DNA from: Rossellomorea sp. SC111
GTDB lineage: Bacteria; Bacillota; Bacilli; Bacillales; Bacillaceae_B
Reading direction: 5' to 3'
DNA: 42,913 nt
NCBI RefSeq assembly: GCF_024733565.1
Contig: NZ_JANIOC010000010.1
Span: 1 to 42,913, forward strand
Numbering within the stretch: the stretch's first letter is position 1; the number at the start of each line of letters is the position of its first letter. The notes beneath the pieces were generated by a model. That model had not been told where the DNA came from. It made no database searches and saw only the letters and a list, made by a program, of their open reading frames with translations. Positions 33,622 through 41,449 of this stretch are shown here, piece by piece. The position numbers were made by a program, and so were the translations under genes.

Positions 33622-35352
33622 ATGAAAGAGCTTAATCAATTAGCTAAAGAGCAAAGAGCATCTACAATGACACTTTACGGGGCGTCCCTGTTGATGGGGG
33701 GGGTCGTTGTTGGACAGGCATATTTGCTCGTAAGCATTGTTAATTCAATATTCATAGAGAAGATCGGGTTCCAGGAGATACTCCCGATGCTAGGGGCTTT
33801 GCTTCTCATACTCTTAGGGAGGGCCGCCATTTCATATGTCAATGGCCGGATAGGAATCAGGATGGCAAGAAAGGTGAAGAGGGATCTGAGGAAACGGCTG
33901 TTAACGAAATGGGCAAAAAACCCACTTCAGACATCCATTCATGGTCAGTCCGGTCAAAAGGTCAGCACGATGATGGATGCGGTCGATGGGTTGGACGGGT
34001 ATTACAGTCAGTATATACCTCAAAGGATTCAGACCACCATCGTACCTTTGATCCTGTTGGTCACCATCTTCACGGAGCATGTGTATACAGGTTTGATCAT
34101 GGTGGTGACGGCTCCATTCATTCCAATATTCATGGCCATCATCGGGGTCATGACCAAGAAGAAATCCGAGAAGCAGATGGACAAGCTGACCGCGTTTTCC
34201 GGGAGATTCCTCGATACTCTTCAAGGACTGACTACTTTAAAGTTACTTGGGAGGGGGGCACGGCAGAAAGAGGGAATCAAATCAAGTAGTCTGGACTTTC
34301 GGGAAGCGACCATGGACGTATTGAAGACGGCCTTTTTGTCTTCATTGATGCTTGAATTCATTTCCATGCTGAGTATCGGCCTGATCGCCCTGGAGGTGGG
34401 GCTGAGATTGGTAGTCTTTGAGAGTATCTCATTCTTTACCGCTTTCTTCGTGCTTGTCCTGGCACCGGAATTCTATCAGTCTTTAAAAGAGCTTGGGCAT
34501 GCGTTTCATACCGGGCGTGGGAGCATGGGGGCTGCAAAAAAGGTTTTGGAGGAGCTTCATGAAAAAGTTCAGCCGGTCAAATGGGGGGAGAGGGACCTCA
34601 TATCAAATGGGAATCCTCCTACAATCGAACTGCGTAACCTCGGATTCTCCTATGGTGAAAAAGGATATGCCCTGCAAGGGGTCACCGCCGTCTTTCCATC
34701 ACGGGGCCAAGTGGCGATCGTCGGTCAGAGTGGTGCGGGGAAGACAACCATCCTTCATCTGCTGGCAGGTCTGCTTGATCCTTCTGAGGGAGATCTTCTC
34801 ATTAATGGATTCCTAAGAAGAGAATATGTGGAAGATGCCTGGTTTGATCAATTGAGTTACATTTCACAGAATCCGTACTTATTTTCCGGTACGATAGCTG
34901 AGAATATTGCAGTTGGGGGAAGAGATGGGGTCACCCGTGAAGAAATTGAATCCGCTGCTGAGAAAGCGGGAATTTCCGAAATGATTTCAGGACTTCAGAA
35001 GGGTTATGATACACCGGTCGGGGAAGCGGGGAGAGGCATTTCCGGCGGTGAGAAGCAGCGCATTGCCATTGCAAGGGCGTTTCTCAAAGGTCCGTCCCTC
35101 GTCCTGTTTGATGAACCGACAACCGGATTGGATCTTGTTACCGAGCAAATACTGCAGTCTTCGATAGAGGAGTTGGCTAAGTGTGCCACTGTCATTACCG
35201 TAGCGCACCGCCTTCATACAATACGTAAAGCAGATACCATTTTGTTGTTGGATAAGGGGAGAGTGGCTGGGATGGGAACTCATGAAGAGCTCATGGAGTC
35301 GGCTCCTCACTACCGTGAAATGGTAAATGTACAGCAGGGGGTGAAACACTAG
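33622..35352 (+). CDS. cydD: Thiol/cysteine exporter subunit CydD (ABC transporter)
   Basis: A 576-aa half-transporter: six transmembrane helices in the first 300 residues, then an ATPase domain with Walker A GQSGAGKTT, signature GRGISGGEKQR, and Walker B LVLFDEPTTGLD. CydDC is needed for assembly of cytochrome bd oxidase, probably by exporting thiols or handling heme. The ATG at 33622 is preferred (GGAGTTGAG upstream); the frame is open to a GTG inside the Rex operator. The stop codon directly abuts the ATG of cydC. cydAB, its usual operon partner in Bacillus, is not in the window. Confidence 0.93.
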   Translation: MKELNQLAKEQRASTMTLYGASLLMGGVVVGQAYLLVSIVNSIFIEKIGFQEILPMLGALLLILLGRAAISYVNGRIGIRMARKVKRDLRKRLLTKWAKNPLQTSIHGQSGQKVSTMMDAVDGLDGYYSQYIPQRIQTTIVPLILLVTIFTEHVYTGLIMVVTAPFIPIFMAIIGVMTKKKSEKQMDKLTAFSGRFLDTLQGLTTLKLLGRGARQKEGIKSSSLDFREATMDVLKTAFLSSLMLEFISMLSIGLIALEVGLRLVVFESISFFTAFFVLVLAPEFYQSLKELGHAFHTGRGSMGAAKKVLEELHEKVQPVKWGERDLISNGNPPTIELRNLGFSYGEKGYALQGVTAVFPSRGQVAIVGQSGAGKTTILHLLAGLLDPSEGDLLINGFLRREYVEDAWFDQLSYISQNPYLFSGTIAENIAVGGRDGVTREEIESAAEKAGISEMISGLQKGYDTPVGEAGRGISGGEKQRIAIARAFLKGPSLVLFDEPTTGLDLVTEQILQSSIEELAKCATVITVAHRLHTIRKADTILLLDKGRVAGMGTHEELMESAPHYREMVNVQQGVKH

Positions 35353-37071
35353 ATGAAAGAATTAGCATTTGTTGTGAAGCTGATGATGAAGGAAAAGAAG
35401 GATATTGTGTATTCAATTCTTTTGGGATTTCTGGCTGGAATAACTTCGGTGGGACTATTTGCTTCGAGTGGATATTTAATTTCAAAAGCGGCCCTTGAGG
35501 TACCGTTTTACGCCTTGACCGTCATGATTGCTCTTTTAAAATTGTTTGGATTAACGAAAGCGATCAGCCGTTATGGGGAACGTTATTTTTCCCATCGGGC
35601 AACTTTCACGATTTTGGCAAACTTGCGGGTGTCCATCTACGAAAAGATCGAACCGCTCGCACCGGGGATTTTCGGGCGTTATCGTAGCGGGGATCTCCTC
35701 TCAAGAATCGTAGGGGATGTTGAGAGTCTGCAGAATTTCTTTCTCCGCGTCTTTTATCCCCCCATCATCCTGGTGATGGTATTTTTAAGCACGATTTTGT
35801 TTACACTGTTTTACTCTGTTTCGATTGCCTTGGTCCTTTTAGGAGGACTATTGTTGACAGGCTATATCGTCCCCGCCTACTTCGCTTTTAAACAGAGAAA
35901 AATAGAGGCGACCCTGCGGGAAAGACGAGGGGAGTTATCCACAGAGGTGACGGAATTTCTTTATGGATTCAGGGACCTGAAAATCTATCGTAGACTGGAG
36001 GATAAAAAGGCAAGTCTTGTTCAGGCAGCTGGAGATTATGTGAGTGAGCAGGAAAGGGAGAGCCGGTATTCACTTTTTAGTCATTCAACGAACATCCTGG
36101 TTGCCCTGCTCATTTCATGGATTGTTTTGGCTTTGGGGGCTTATTCAGTAGCGGCAGGTCGACTGGACGGAATATTTCTTGCCATGCTTGTCATGATTTC
36201 ATTAACTGTATTCGAAAATGCCACTCCAATGGCGATCCTGCCGACCCATTATGAAGATTCACGCCGAGCGGCAGCCAGACTCTCTACTATCACGCCCAAA
36301 GAACCTATCGAGAGGGACGCACCTCCCTTGGGGTTGGTACTTGAAGGGGATGCTCCTTCCTTTTGCATGAAGGATGTGAGCTTTACCTTTGACGATGAGG
36401 AAAGAAAGTCATTGGACGGGGTGAGTCTCGAACTCCCCGCAGGTTCGAAAACAGCGATCGTGGGACCATCGGGATCAGGAAAGTCGACATTACTTCAATT
36501 GTTATTACACTTTTACTCGGCGGATGAAGGGGCGATTTTCGTCAATGATGCTTCCATTAAGGATATTGATAAAGGGGCATTGTGGCGAAATGCCAATGTT
36601 GTACTTCAAGAAAACCATTTCTTCTACGGCACAATAAAGGAGAATCTGATGCTGGTGAGTGATGATTTGACAGAAGAAGAGATGGAGTCGGCATTGGAAA
36701 CAGTGAAACTGGGTCACATTTCTTTAGAGGATGAAGTATTAGAGAAAGGTGAGAATCTTTCCGGGGGAGAAAAGCAGCGGTTGGCGATTGCAAGGGCCCT
36801 GTTGAAAGACTCCCCATTATGGATGCTCGACGAACCGACATCTTCCGTTGATGCATTGATGGAAAAAGATATATTTGACCATCTGTATTCAGCAGCCGAT
36901 GGGGATACACTGGTTCTGATCAGTCATCGATTGACAGGTCTTGAAAAAATGGACCAAATCATCGTCATGGATCAGGGGAGTGTAGTGGAATCAGGAAACT
37001 ATAATGAGCTTATGAGTCGAAAAGGGTATTTCTATGAAATGAAGCAGATTGAAAAGAGCGTCCTATTCTAA
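35353..37071 (+). CDS. cydC: Thiol exporter subunit CydC (ABC transporter)
   Basis: A 572-aa half-transporter forming a heterodimer with CydD. The membrane domain begins LAFVVKLMMKEKKDIVYSIL and contains SRYGERYFSHRATF and GRYRSGDLLSRIVGDVE, both typical of CydC. The ATPase has GPSGSGKST, signature GENLSGGEKQR, and Walker B LWMLDEPTSSVD. The start is immediately after the cydD stop, with GGGGGTG 10 nt upstream within cydD. A hairpin with GCCACATCC / GGATGTGGC (37082-37106) follows the stop. Confidence 0.93.
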   Translation: MKELAFVVKLMMKEKKDIVYSILLGFLAGITSVGLFASSGYLISKAALEVPFYALTVMIALLKLFGLTKAISRYGERYFSHRATFTILANLRVSIYEKIEPLAPGIFGRYRSGDLLSRIVGDVESLQNFFLRVFYPPIILVMVFLSTILFTLFYSVSIALVLLGGLLLTGYIVPAYFAFKQRKIEATLRERRGELSTEVTEFLYGFRDLKIYRRLEDKKASLVQAAGDYVSEQERESRYSLFSHSTNILVALLISWIVLALGAYSVAAGRLDGIFLAMLVMISLTVFENATPMAILPTHYEDSRRAAARLSTITPKEPIERDAPPLGLVLEGDAPSFCMKDVSFTFDDEERKSLDGVSLELPAGSKTAIVGPSGSGKSTLLQLLLHFYSADEGAIFVNDASIKDIDKGALWRNANVVLQENHFFYGTIKENLMLVSDDLTEEEMESALETVKLGHISLEDEVLEKGENLSGGEKQRLAIARALLKDSPLWMLDEPTSSVDALMEKDIFDHLYSAADGDTLVLISHRLTGLEKMDQIIVMDQGSVVESGNYNELMSRKGYFYEMKQIEKSVLF

Positions 37072-37080
37072 CTCATAGAA

Positions 37081-37110
37081 AAGCCACATCCAATTCAGGA
37101 TGTGGCTTTA
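37081..37110. terminator. Terminator between cydC and the nitroreductase
   Basis: AAAGCCACATCC pairs with GGATGTGGCTTT around AATTCA, with short A and T tracts. It serves convergent genes. Confidence 0.8.
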
Positions 37111-37121
37111 GTAACAGGCAC

Positions 37122-37733
37122 TCATTCTGCCCAATCAATTAAGTTTCGGATATCCAGTCGTTCTGTCTTTCGTGCTTTTTGAAGCGGTTTCCCGATTGTG
37201 ATCAGCATGATGGGAAGATAACGCTCGGATACATTGAATTCAGAAACGAGGGCAGCCGGATTGAAACCGCCGATCGGGCAAGTGTCCCAGCCCTTCGCTT
37301 TCGAGGCAAGCATGAATTGCATGGCAGCGAGTGACGCATTGCTGAATGCCGCATCCCGCGGGTATTCCTCACGGCTGTACGCGCCTTCGATCTGTTTCTT
37401 CAGGACCTCTTTGATCTCTGCTGTCATTTCGCCTTTCTGAATGGCAGGATCAAAGACGGGATCAATGTTCTTATCCGCTTCAAGATCACCGAGTATGGCC
37501 ACGACAGCAGAAGCATCATGTACCTGCTGCTGGTGATAGGCGATCGGAAGTAAGCGTTCCTGTACTTCTTTATGGTCAAATACAAGGAATTTCCATTGCT
37601 GCAGATTCCAGGCAGATGGAGCTTTCCCAGCCGCTTCGAGCAGACTGACCAATTCCTCACGGGGGATTTCCACGTGAGGGTCGTATACTTTTGTGGAGCG
37701 ACGTTCGTCGACGATTTGAAAGAAATTATCCAT
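37122..37733 (-). CDS. Nitroreductase-family FMN protein
   Basis: A 203-aa NAD(P)H-dependent flavoprotein: VDERRSTKVYDPH (FMN phosphate contacts), APSAWNLQQWKFLVF, AAMQFMLASKAKGWDTCPIGGFNP and the C-terminal PIMLITIGKP. The pattern matches B. subtilis YodC/YdgI-type nitroreductases, usually induced by quinones or electrophiles. The ATG follows AAGGAGG. The dyad ACTTAC-5 bp-GTAAGT at 37791-37807, about 60 bp upstream, looks like a binding site for an HxlR/MarR-type repressor, though no such regulator gene is adjacent. Confidence 0.88.
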   Translation of the reverse strand: MDNFFQIVDERRSTKVYDPHVEIPREELVSLLEAAGKAPSAWNLQQWKFLVFDHKEVQERLLPIAYHQQQVHDASAVVAILGDLEADKNIDPVFDPAIQKGEMTAEIKEVLKKQIEGAYSREEYPRDAAFSNASLAAMQFMLASKAKGWDTCPIGGFNPAALVSEFNVSERYLPIMLITIGKPLQKARKTERLDIRNLIDWAE

Positions 37734-37787
37734 GAGTATGCCTCCTTGATGTATGAAGAAATGTTATAATGTGGTATATATTTGTAT

Positions 37788-37810
37788 GTTACTTACTTTT
37801 TGTAAGTTGT
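37788..37810. promoter_or_regulatory. Operator-like dyad upstream of the nitroreductase
   Basis: ACTTAC (37791-37796) and GTAAGT (37802-37807) are separated by TTTTT. The position fits a repressor site for the minus-strand gene. Confidence 0.5.
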
Positions 37811-37836
37811 TAAGCAATAAGAACAATATAACCGAC

Positions 37837-37881
37837 GTTATAGTATGCGTCAAGGAATGAAGTTATAGGATGCGTGAAAGA
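37837..37881 (+). repeat. Short direct repeat, two copies
   Basis: GTTATAGTATGCGTCAAGGA at 37837 and GTTATAGGATGCGTGAAAGA at 37862 are 25 bp apart. It lies in the gene-free stretch 37811-37959, where I see nothing else. Confidence 0.5.
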
Positions 37882-37959
37882 ACGATCCGTGGTGGATGTT
37901 TTGAATATAAAAGAAAATGGTTCAATAAATACTGTTGCTTATGGCTATAGCGAGTAGTG

Positions 37960-38171
37960 GTTGATTTCCGCTGCAGGTGCTGAGCCTCCGGTCTCAAGAT
38001 CTAGCTACGGTGGCTAGCCCCTCGAGGTCATAAGCTAAATGGTCCAAGAAGGCAAAAAAACGCCTTCTTCGCCCATTCATTTTATGCTTGTCGGGGCTGA
38101 GCAAGCCACCTCCGCTTTTCAAACTTTCCCGCGTTTCCCGCAGGAGTCGAGCACCTGCAGCGAGAATCAAC
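37960..38171. repeat. Palindromic element A (TTGATTTCCG family), interrupted by another repeat
   Basis: The terminal inverted repeats of 22 bp, GTTGATTTCCGCTGCAGGTGCT (37960-37981) and its complement at 38150-38171, match at 20 positions. Inside, GAGCCTCC and GGTCTC on the left and TTTCCCGCAGGAGTC on the right recur in the element at 38422-38553 in reverse. The middle is occupied by the CCCTCGAGGTCATAAG element (38001-38120). Confidence 0.75.
38001..38120. repeat. CCCTCGAGGTCATAAG palindromic element, copy 2 (nested)
   Basis: Starts CTAGCTACGGTGGCTAGCC and ends GCCACCTCCGCTTTTC. Stems are GGCTAGCCCC with GGGGCTGAGCAAGCC, CATAAGCTAAATGG (38029-38042) with CCATTCATTTTATG, and AGAAGGC with GCCTTCT around an A run. 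It is the same core as copies at 16221 and 42873. Confidence 0.75.
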
Positions 38172-38421
38172 TTTCCAAGTGTAAGTTTTCACTATAATAA
38201 TGTAATGTAGAGATTGCTTTACCATCACATTCACCAACTCTAATTCCATTGGGTGCAGTGACCGATTACTGTACAACCTGACGTGAATGACTCATTTTGC
38301 TCCGACACATCCAAAATGAGCGAACATTCGAAAACTGCAGTCTGTGTATGTATAACAATCTGGTGAAATGGTCCTTTTATAATTATTGCTAAAGCACATC
38401 CAGTGCATAAAGCAGGATCTA

Positions 38422-38553
38422 GCTATTGATTGGAGTGCAAGACGAAGACTCCTACGGGAAAAGCGGAATAGGTAAGACCCCGCAGAAGCGTAAGCGACGA
38501 GGAGGCTAGCCGAACGCCCGAGGAAAGCGGAGTCTTGCACGGAAATCAATAGC
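38422..38553. repeat. Palindromic element B (TTGATTTCCG family), inverted relative to A
   Basis: A 132-bp element with perfect ends GCTATTGATT and AATCAATAGC, then GTGCAAGAC with GTCTTGCAC. Inside are GACTCCTACGGGAA, AGACCCCGCAGAAGCG, GCGACGAGGAGGCT and GCCCGAGGAAAGCGGAGTC. Read on the minus strand, its block order matches element A. I recall this as an abundant Bacillaceae repeat. An 85-codon open frame across it is not a gene. Confidence 0.8.
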
Positions 38554-38628
38554 GGTGTAACAAGTGATCCTAACTAATTTTTGGTTTTTAGAGAAAATGG
38601 ATAAAGTTATGTTCCAGTCTCATACGTA

Positions 38629-38769
38629 TTAAAGGAGCTTAGAGTTGTAGATGTGCTCAAAGGGATCATTTTGATCGTAGGAAGTGTGAAATTGGATGGG
38701 CTTTAATGCAGCGTAGCTTCCTCCGATGATGATGGCACAGAGAACGGGTAAGGATAAAATGCCGAGCAT
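38629..38769 (-). CDS. 46-aa membrane microprotein
   Basis: A single frame encoding 46 residues. The N-terminal membrane helix is MLGILSLPVLCAIIIGGSYA, followed by a short polar tail (YDQNDPFEHIYNSKLL). The ribosome site AAGGAGG is 8 nt before the ATG, and no other frame competes. It is divergent from the LacI regulator gene with starts 135 bp apart. I do not recognise it. The convincing start signal and clean helix-plus-tail form are the evidence that it is real. Confidence 0.65.
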   Translation of the reverse strand: MLGILSLPVLCAIIIGGSYAALKPIQFHTSYDQNDPFEHIYNSKLL

Positions 38770-38840
38770 AGTATGGCCTCCTTATCATGTTTTAGGATTG
38801 AAATAGCGATGGGATCCTGGCATGACTTTACTTTAAAGTG

Positions 38841-38854
38841 TGAAACGCGTTTCA
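38841..38854. promoter_or_regulatory. LacI-family operator upstream of the LacI gene
   Basis: TGAAACGCGTTTCA is a perfect 14-bp palindrome 50 bp before the regulator's start, typical of autoregulation by LacI/GalR proteins. ACTTTAAAGT, a 10-bp palindrome, lies just upstream at 38830-38839. Confidence 0.7.
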
Positions 38855-38903
38855 GAGCAAGCGTTTTTTTGAATTGGAATATTGTTACTTGAGGGGTATG
38901 GGA

Positions 38904-39863
38904 ATGACAAATATTAGAAGTATTGCGAAGCTTGCAGGAGTTTCTGTGTCAACGGTTTCGAGGGTATTGAATGATCATCCTTATGTGAAAGAAGAGAAAC
39001 GCCGAAAGGTCCTCCATGCGGTGGAGCAGTTAAACTATATAAAGAACGCGAACGCCGTCCATTTATCAAAAGGGAAAACCTATAGTATCGGAGTGATTCT
39101 ACCCTATTTGAATCTTCCTTATTTCGGAGAGATTCTTCAAGGTATTGCGGGGGAAGCGTTAAAGCATGGTTATCACCTCCAACTTTTTCAGACGGATTAT
39201 GACAGGGGAGCTGAACTGGATGCCTTTCATCGACTTCAGATGAAAGAAGTGGATGGGTTGATCCTGACGTCACGCTCCAATTCTCTGGATGCTCTTGCTT
39301 CATTTATCAATCCTAATGTGGTTTTTTGTGAAAATGTGTTCGACCCCACTTATAAAAAGGTGTTCATTGATCATTATCAGGGGATCCGAAGTGGGCTTGA
39401 GTATCTTTATTCTAAAGGGCACTCACGAATCGGGTTGTGTTTGCATAGGACATTTGGGACGAATAGCGAAGAGCGGATCCGGGGATTCTTCGACGGCGCA
39501 GAGGCTGCCGGCCATCCCGTGGGTGACGGATGGATATTCAATGACTGCTACGATCTTCAAGACGGGCGGGATGTGTTGAGTGCATGGGAAGAGATGGAAG
39601 AAAAGCCCTCCGCCCTTATCGTAACGAGTGATCAAGTATCTGCGGGCATGGTGGCGGAGGCAGGAAAAAGATCAATCAGGATTCCAGACGACCTGGCTAT
39701 CCTCAGCTTTGATAACCATCCCCTTGCCGATGCCCTGGGTATCACTTCTTTTGAAGTACCGATAAGAAAAGTGGGGGAAGAAGCATTTAAACTATTTCTG
39801 GAAAATAAACATCCTGATCCGGTCATATTGAACACAAAATTGTTTGAACGTGTAAGCGTGTAA
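38904..39863 (+). CDS. LacI/GalR-family transcriptional regulator
   Basis: A 319-aa repressor-type protein. The N-terminal helix-turn-helix is IRSIAKLAGVSVSTVSRVLN, followed by the hinge helix region and a periplasmic-binding-protein-like effector domain (SIGVILPYLNLPYFGEILQG, ending ILSFDNHPLADALGITSFEVP). The ATG at 38904 is preferred because GAGGGG sits 8 nt upstream; another ATG two codons earlier is too close. No sugar genes adjoin it, so its target is either itself or distant. The only other LacI-type sites I see are upstream of the transporter operon at 722-759, but those differ in the centre. Confidence 0.9.
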   Translation: MTNIRSIAKLAGVSVSTVSRVLNDHPYVKEEKRRKVLHAVEQLNYIKNANAVHLSKGKTYSIGVILPYLNLPYFGEILQGIAGEALKHGYHLQLFQTDYDRGAELDAFHRLQMKEVDGLILTSRSNSLDALASFINPNVVFCENVFDPTYKKVFIDHYQGIRSGLEYLYSKGHSRIGLCLHRTFGTNSEERIRGFFDGAEAAGHPVGDGWIFNDCYDLQDGRDVLSAWEEMEEKPSALIVTSDQVSAGMVAEAGKRSIRIPDDLAILSFDNHPLADALGITSFEVPIRKVGEEAFKLFLENKHPDPVILNTKLFERVSV

Positions 39864-39894
39864 GTTGTACTTTTCACAAGAGGGAGGGAAAACA

Positions 39895-39990
39895 ATGCAG
39901 GGGAACAAGGAAGAAAAGGTACTCGTCATCCTGATGGGAGTTGTCGCATGTATTGTATTAATCGCAATCGTAGGAAGATACCTTTTATAA
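39895..39990 (+). CDS. 31-aa single-helix membrane microprotein
   Basis: The frame reads MQGNKEEKVLVILMGVVACI, then VLIAIVGRYLL. It has a charged N-terminus followed by one membrane helix reaching the C-terminus. A strong ribosome site, GAGGGAGGG, is 7 nt before ATG, 31 bp after the LacI stop without a terminator, so it is probably in the same transcript. No known family comes to mind. Confidence 0.65.
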   Translation: MQGNKEEKVLVILMGVVACIVLIAIVGRYLL

Positions 39991-40075
39991 GGAATTTTAT
40001 AGTTTTCATAACTCACTTCTTTTTACCATATCTTATAGTGGTGAAGCATCTTCAGATAAGACAGGGGTGATTGAA

Positions 40076-40348
40076 TTGGGGAAGTTCCTGGGCTCATTGG
40101 TTGACCTTCTTCTTATTGCTACGAGTATTTTTCTAATGGTTAAACTGGTGAACCGCTTAACTGTCAGTGATCAGGCTTCTAAGGCAAATCGGACGAACAA
40201 TCTTGAAGTCCTGCAGGAAATCAGAGACATCCTCAAGGACGATTTTAGGAGTGTGCGGTTAGAGGCACCGGCACCTCTCAAAGCCCGTGAGCTTCTAACA
40301 AAAAGCGGCATGAAAATTCAAATGAGGACGGATCGTAAGTCAAAGTGA
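40076..40348 (+). CDS. Small membrane protein with helical cytoplasmic tail
   Basis: A 90-aa protein. One hydrophobic helix (LVDLLLIATSIFLMVKLV, about residues 8-25) is followed by an amphipathic segment (NNLEVLQEIRDILKDDF) and a basic C-terminus. The start is taken as TTG at 40076, with AGGGGTGA 5 nt upstream; an in-frame GTG at 40067 overlaps that site. I do not recognise the family. The hairpin AATCCTAC / GTAGGATT at 40367-40389 follows, with only a weak T tract. Confidence 0.7.
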   Translation: MGKFLGSLVDLLLIATSIFLMVKLVNRLTVSDQASKANRTNNLEVLQEIRDILKDDFRSVRLEAPAPLKARELLTKSGMKIQMRTDRKSK

Positions 40349-40444
40349 ATTCATGATTATTGCCTAAATCCTACTTTTATAGTAGGATTACTTTGTGTTA
40401 CAAGACTTTCGTTTAAAATCATACGTACAAATGGGGTAATGATC

Positions 40445-41377
40445 ATGAAAAAAATTCATATCATTCATGAAAACAGTGAATGGACCAATCATTTAACGTC
40501 CAGGCTTGATGAACTCCAATTGCCTTATGAGGAATGGTTCCTTGATCGTGGACTCGTCGAATTATCATCAAAGCCGCCGGAAGGTATTTTCTATAATCGA
40601 ATCAGTGCCTCGTCACATACGAGAAACCATCGTTTTGCACCGGAATTGACGGAGAGCGTTCTATCCTGGTTAGAGCGAAACGAAAGAAAAGTCCTGAATG
40701 GAAGCCGTGCCCTTCGCTTGGAAGTAAGCAAAGTGAATCAGTATACGGCCTTGAATGCTGCAGGTATCAAAACACCGGAAACCATTGCAGCCATTGGGAA
40801 AGAACAAATAATCGAAGCTGCTGAAAAGCTCGATAAACCATCTTTCATCACGAAGCATAATCGTGCAGGTAAAGGATTGGGAGTTCAGTTGTTCCAATCT
40901 GTGGACGCACTGAAGAATTATGTGTACAGTGACGACTTTGAAGAGCCGTTAGACGGCACGACACTCATACAGGAGTACATCGAAGCACCCGATTCATCCA
41001 TTACACGCTGTGAGTTCATTGGTGGTAAGTTCATGTATGCTGTGAAGGTGGATACATCGGAAGGATTTGAATTATGTCCTGCTGATGTATGTCAAGTGGA
41101 TGATCTATTCTGTCCTGTAGGGGAACAGGAAGACCAGCCTAAATTTCAGGTCAGGGAGAACTTTTCACATGACATCCTGACATCATATGAAGCGTTTATG
41201 CATGCGAATCAAATCGATATTGCCGGGATTGAATTTATCCAGGACAAAGAAGGCAACATCTACACGTATGATGTGAACACGAATACGAATTATAATAAAG
41301 ATGCAGAAGCGAAATCCGGACAATTCGGTATGCTTGAGCTGGCAAAATATCTTGGTGAACAATTGAAAACGGTGTAA
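40445..41377 (+). CDS. ATP-grasp ligase, RimK-like
   Basis: A 310-aa protein with an ATP-grasp fold. The N-terminal preATP-grasp region has KIHIIHENSEWTNHL and GIFYNRISASSHTRNHR. The central domain includes KPSFITKHNRAGKGLGVQLF (nucleotide-binding Lys and glycine loop) and LIQEYIEAPDSSITRCEFIGGKFMYAVKV. The C-terminal metal-binding part is GIEFIQDKEGNIYTYDVNTNTNYN. RimK-type enzymes form an amide bond between a carboxylate and an amine, but the substrates here are unknown. GGGG lies 8 nt before the ATG at 40445; an ATG two codons upstream is too near. It is bounded by a terminator. Confidence 0.85.
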   Translation: MKKIHIIHENSEWTNHLTSRLDELQLPYEEWFLDRGLVELSSKPPEGIFYNRISASSHTRNHRFAPELTESVLSWLERNERKVLNGSRALRLEVSKVNQYTALNAAGIKTPETIAAIGKEQIIEAAEKLDKPSFITKHNRAGKGLGVQLFQSVDALKNYVYSDDFEEPLDGTTLIQEYIEAPDSSITRCEFIGGKFMYAVKVDTSEGFELCPADVCQVDDLFCPVGEQEDQPKFQVRENFSHDILTSYEAFMHANQIDIAGIEFIQDKEGNIYTYDVNTNTNYNKDAEAKSGQFGMLELAKYLGEQLKTV

Positions 41378-41385
41378 GGTGATGG

Positions 41386-41414
41386 CTCTCCTGTAGGTAT
41401 ACAGGAGAGTTTTC
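41386..41414 (+). terminator. Terminator after the ATP-grasp gene
   Basis: A perfect 10-bp stem, CTCTCCTGTA with TACAGGAGAG, around GGTA and followed by TTTTC. Confidence 0.85.
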
Positions 41415-41429
41415 TTATGTAAATACTCG

Positions 41430-41449
41430 GTTACATATATAATTGTAAC
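41430..41449. promoter_or_regulatory. Operator-like dyad upstream of the kinase
   Basis: GTTACATATATAATTGTAAC has perfect 6-bp arms around 8 AT-rich bases. TAGAAT at 41469-41474 may be the -10 box of the kinase promoter, so the dyad would cover the -35 region. Confidence 0.5.

Noticed and set aside
35088..35099. GGTCCGTCCCTC inside cydD, identical to the repeat box
   Set aside because: It encodes a conserved stretch just before the Walker B motif (GPSLVLFDEP), so the match is probably chance.
38082..38549. Two minus-strand frames of 64 and 85 codons
   Set aside because: They run through palindromic repeats and their flanks and have no ribosome sites.
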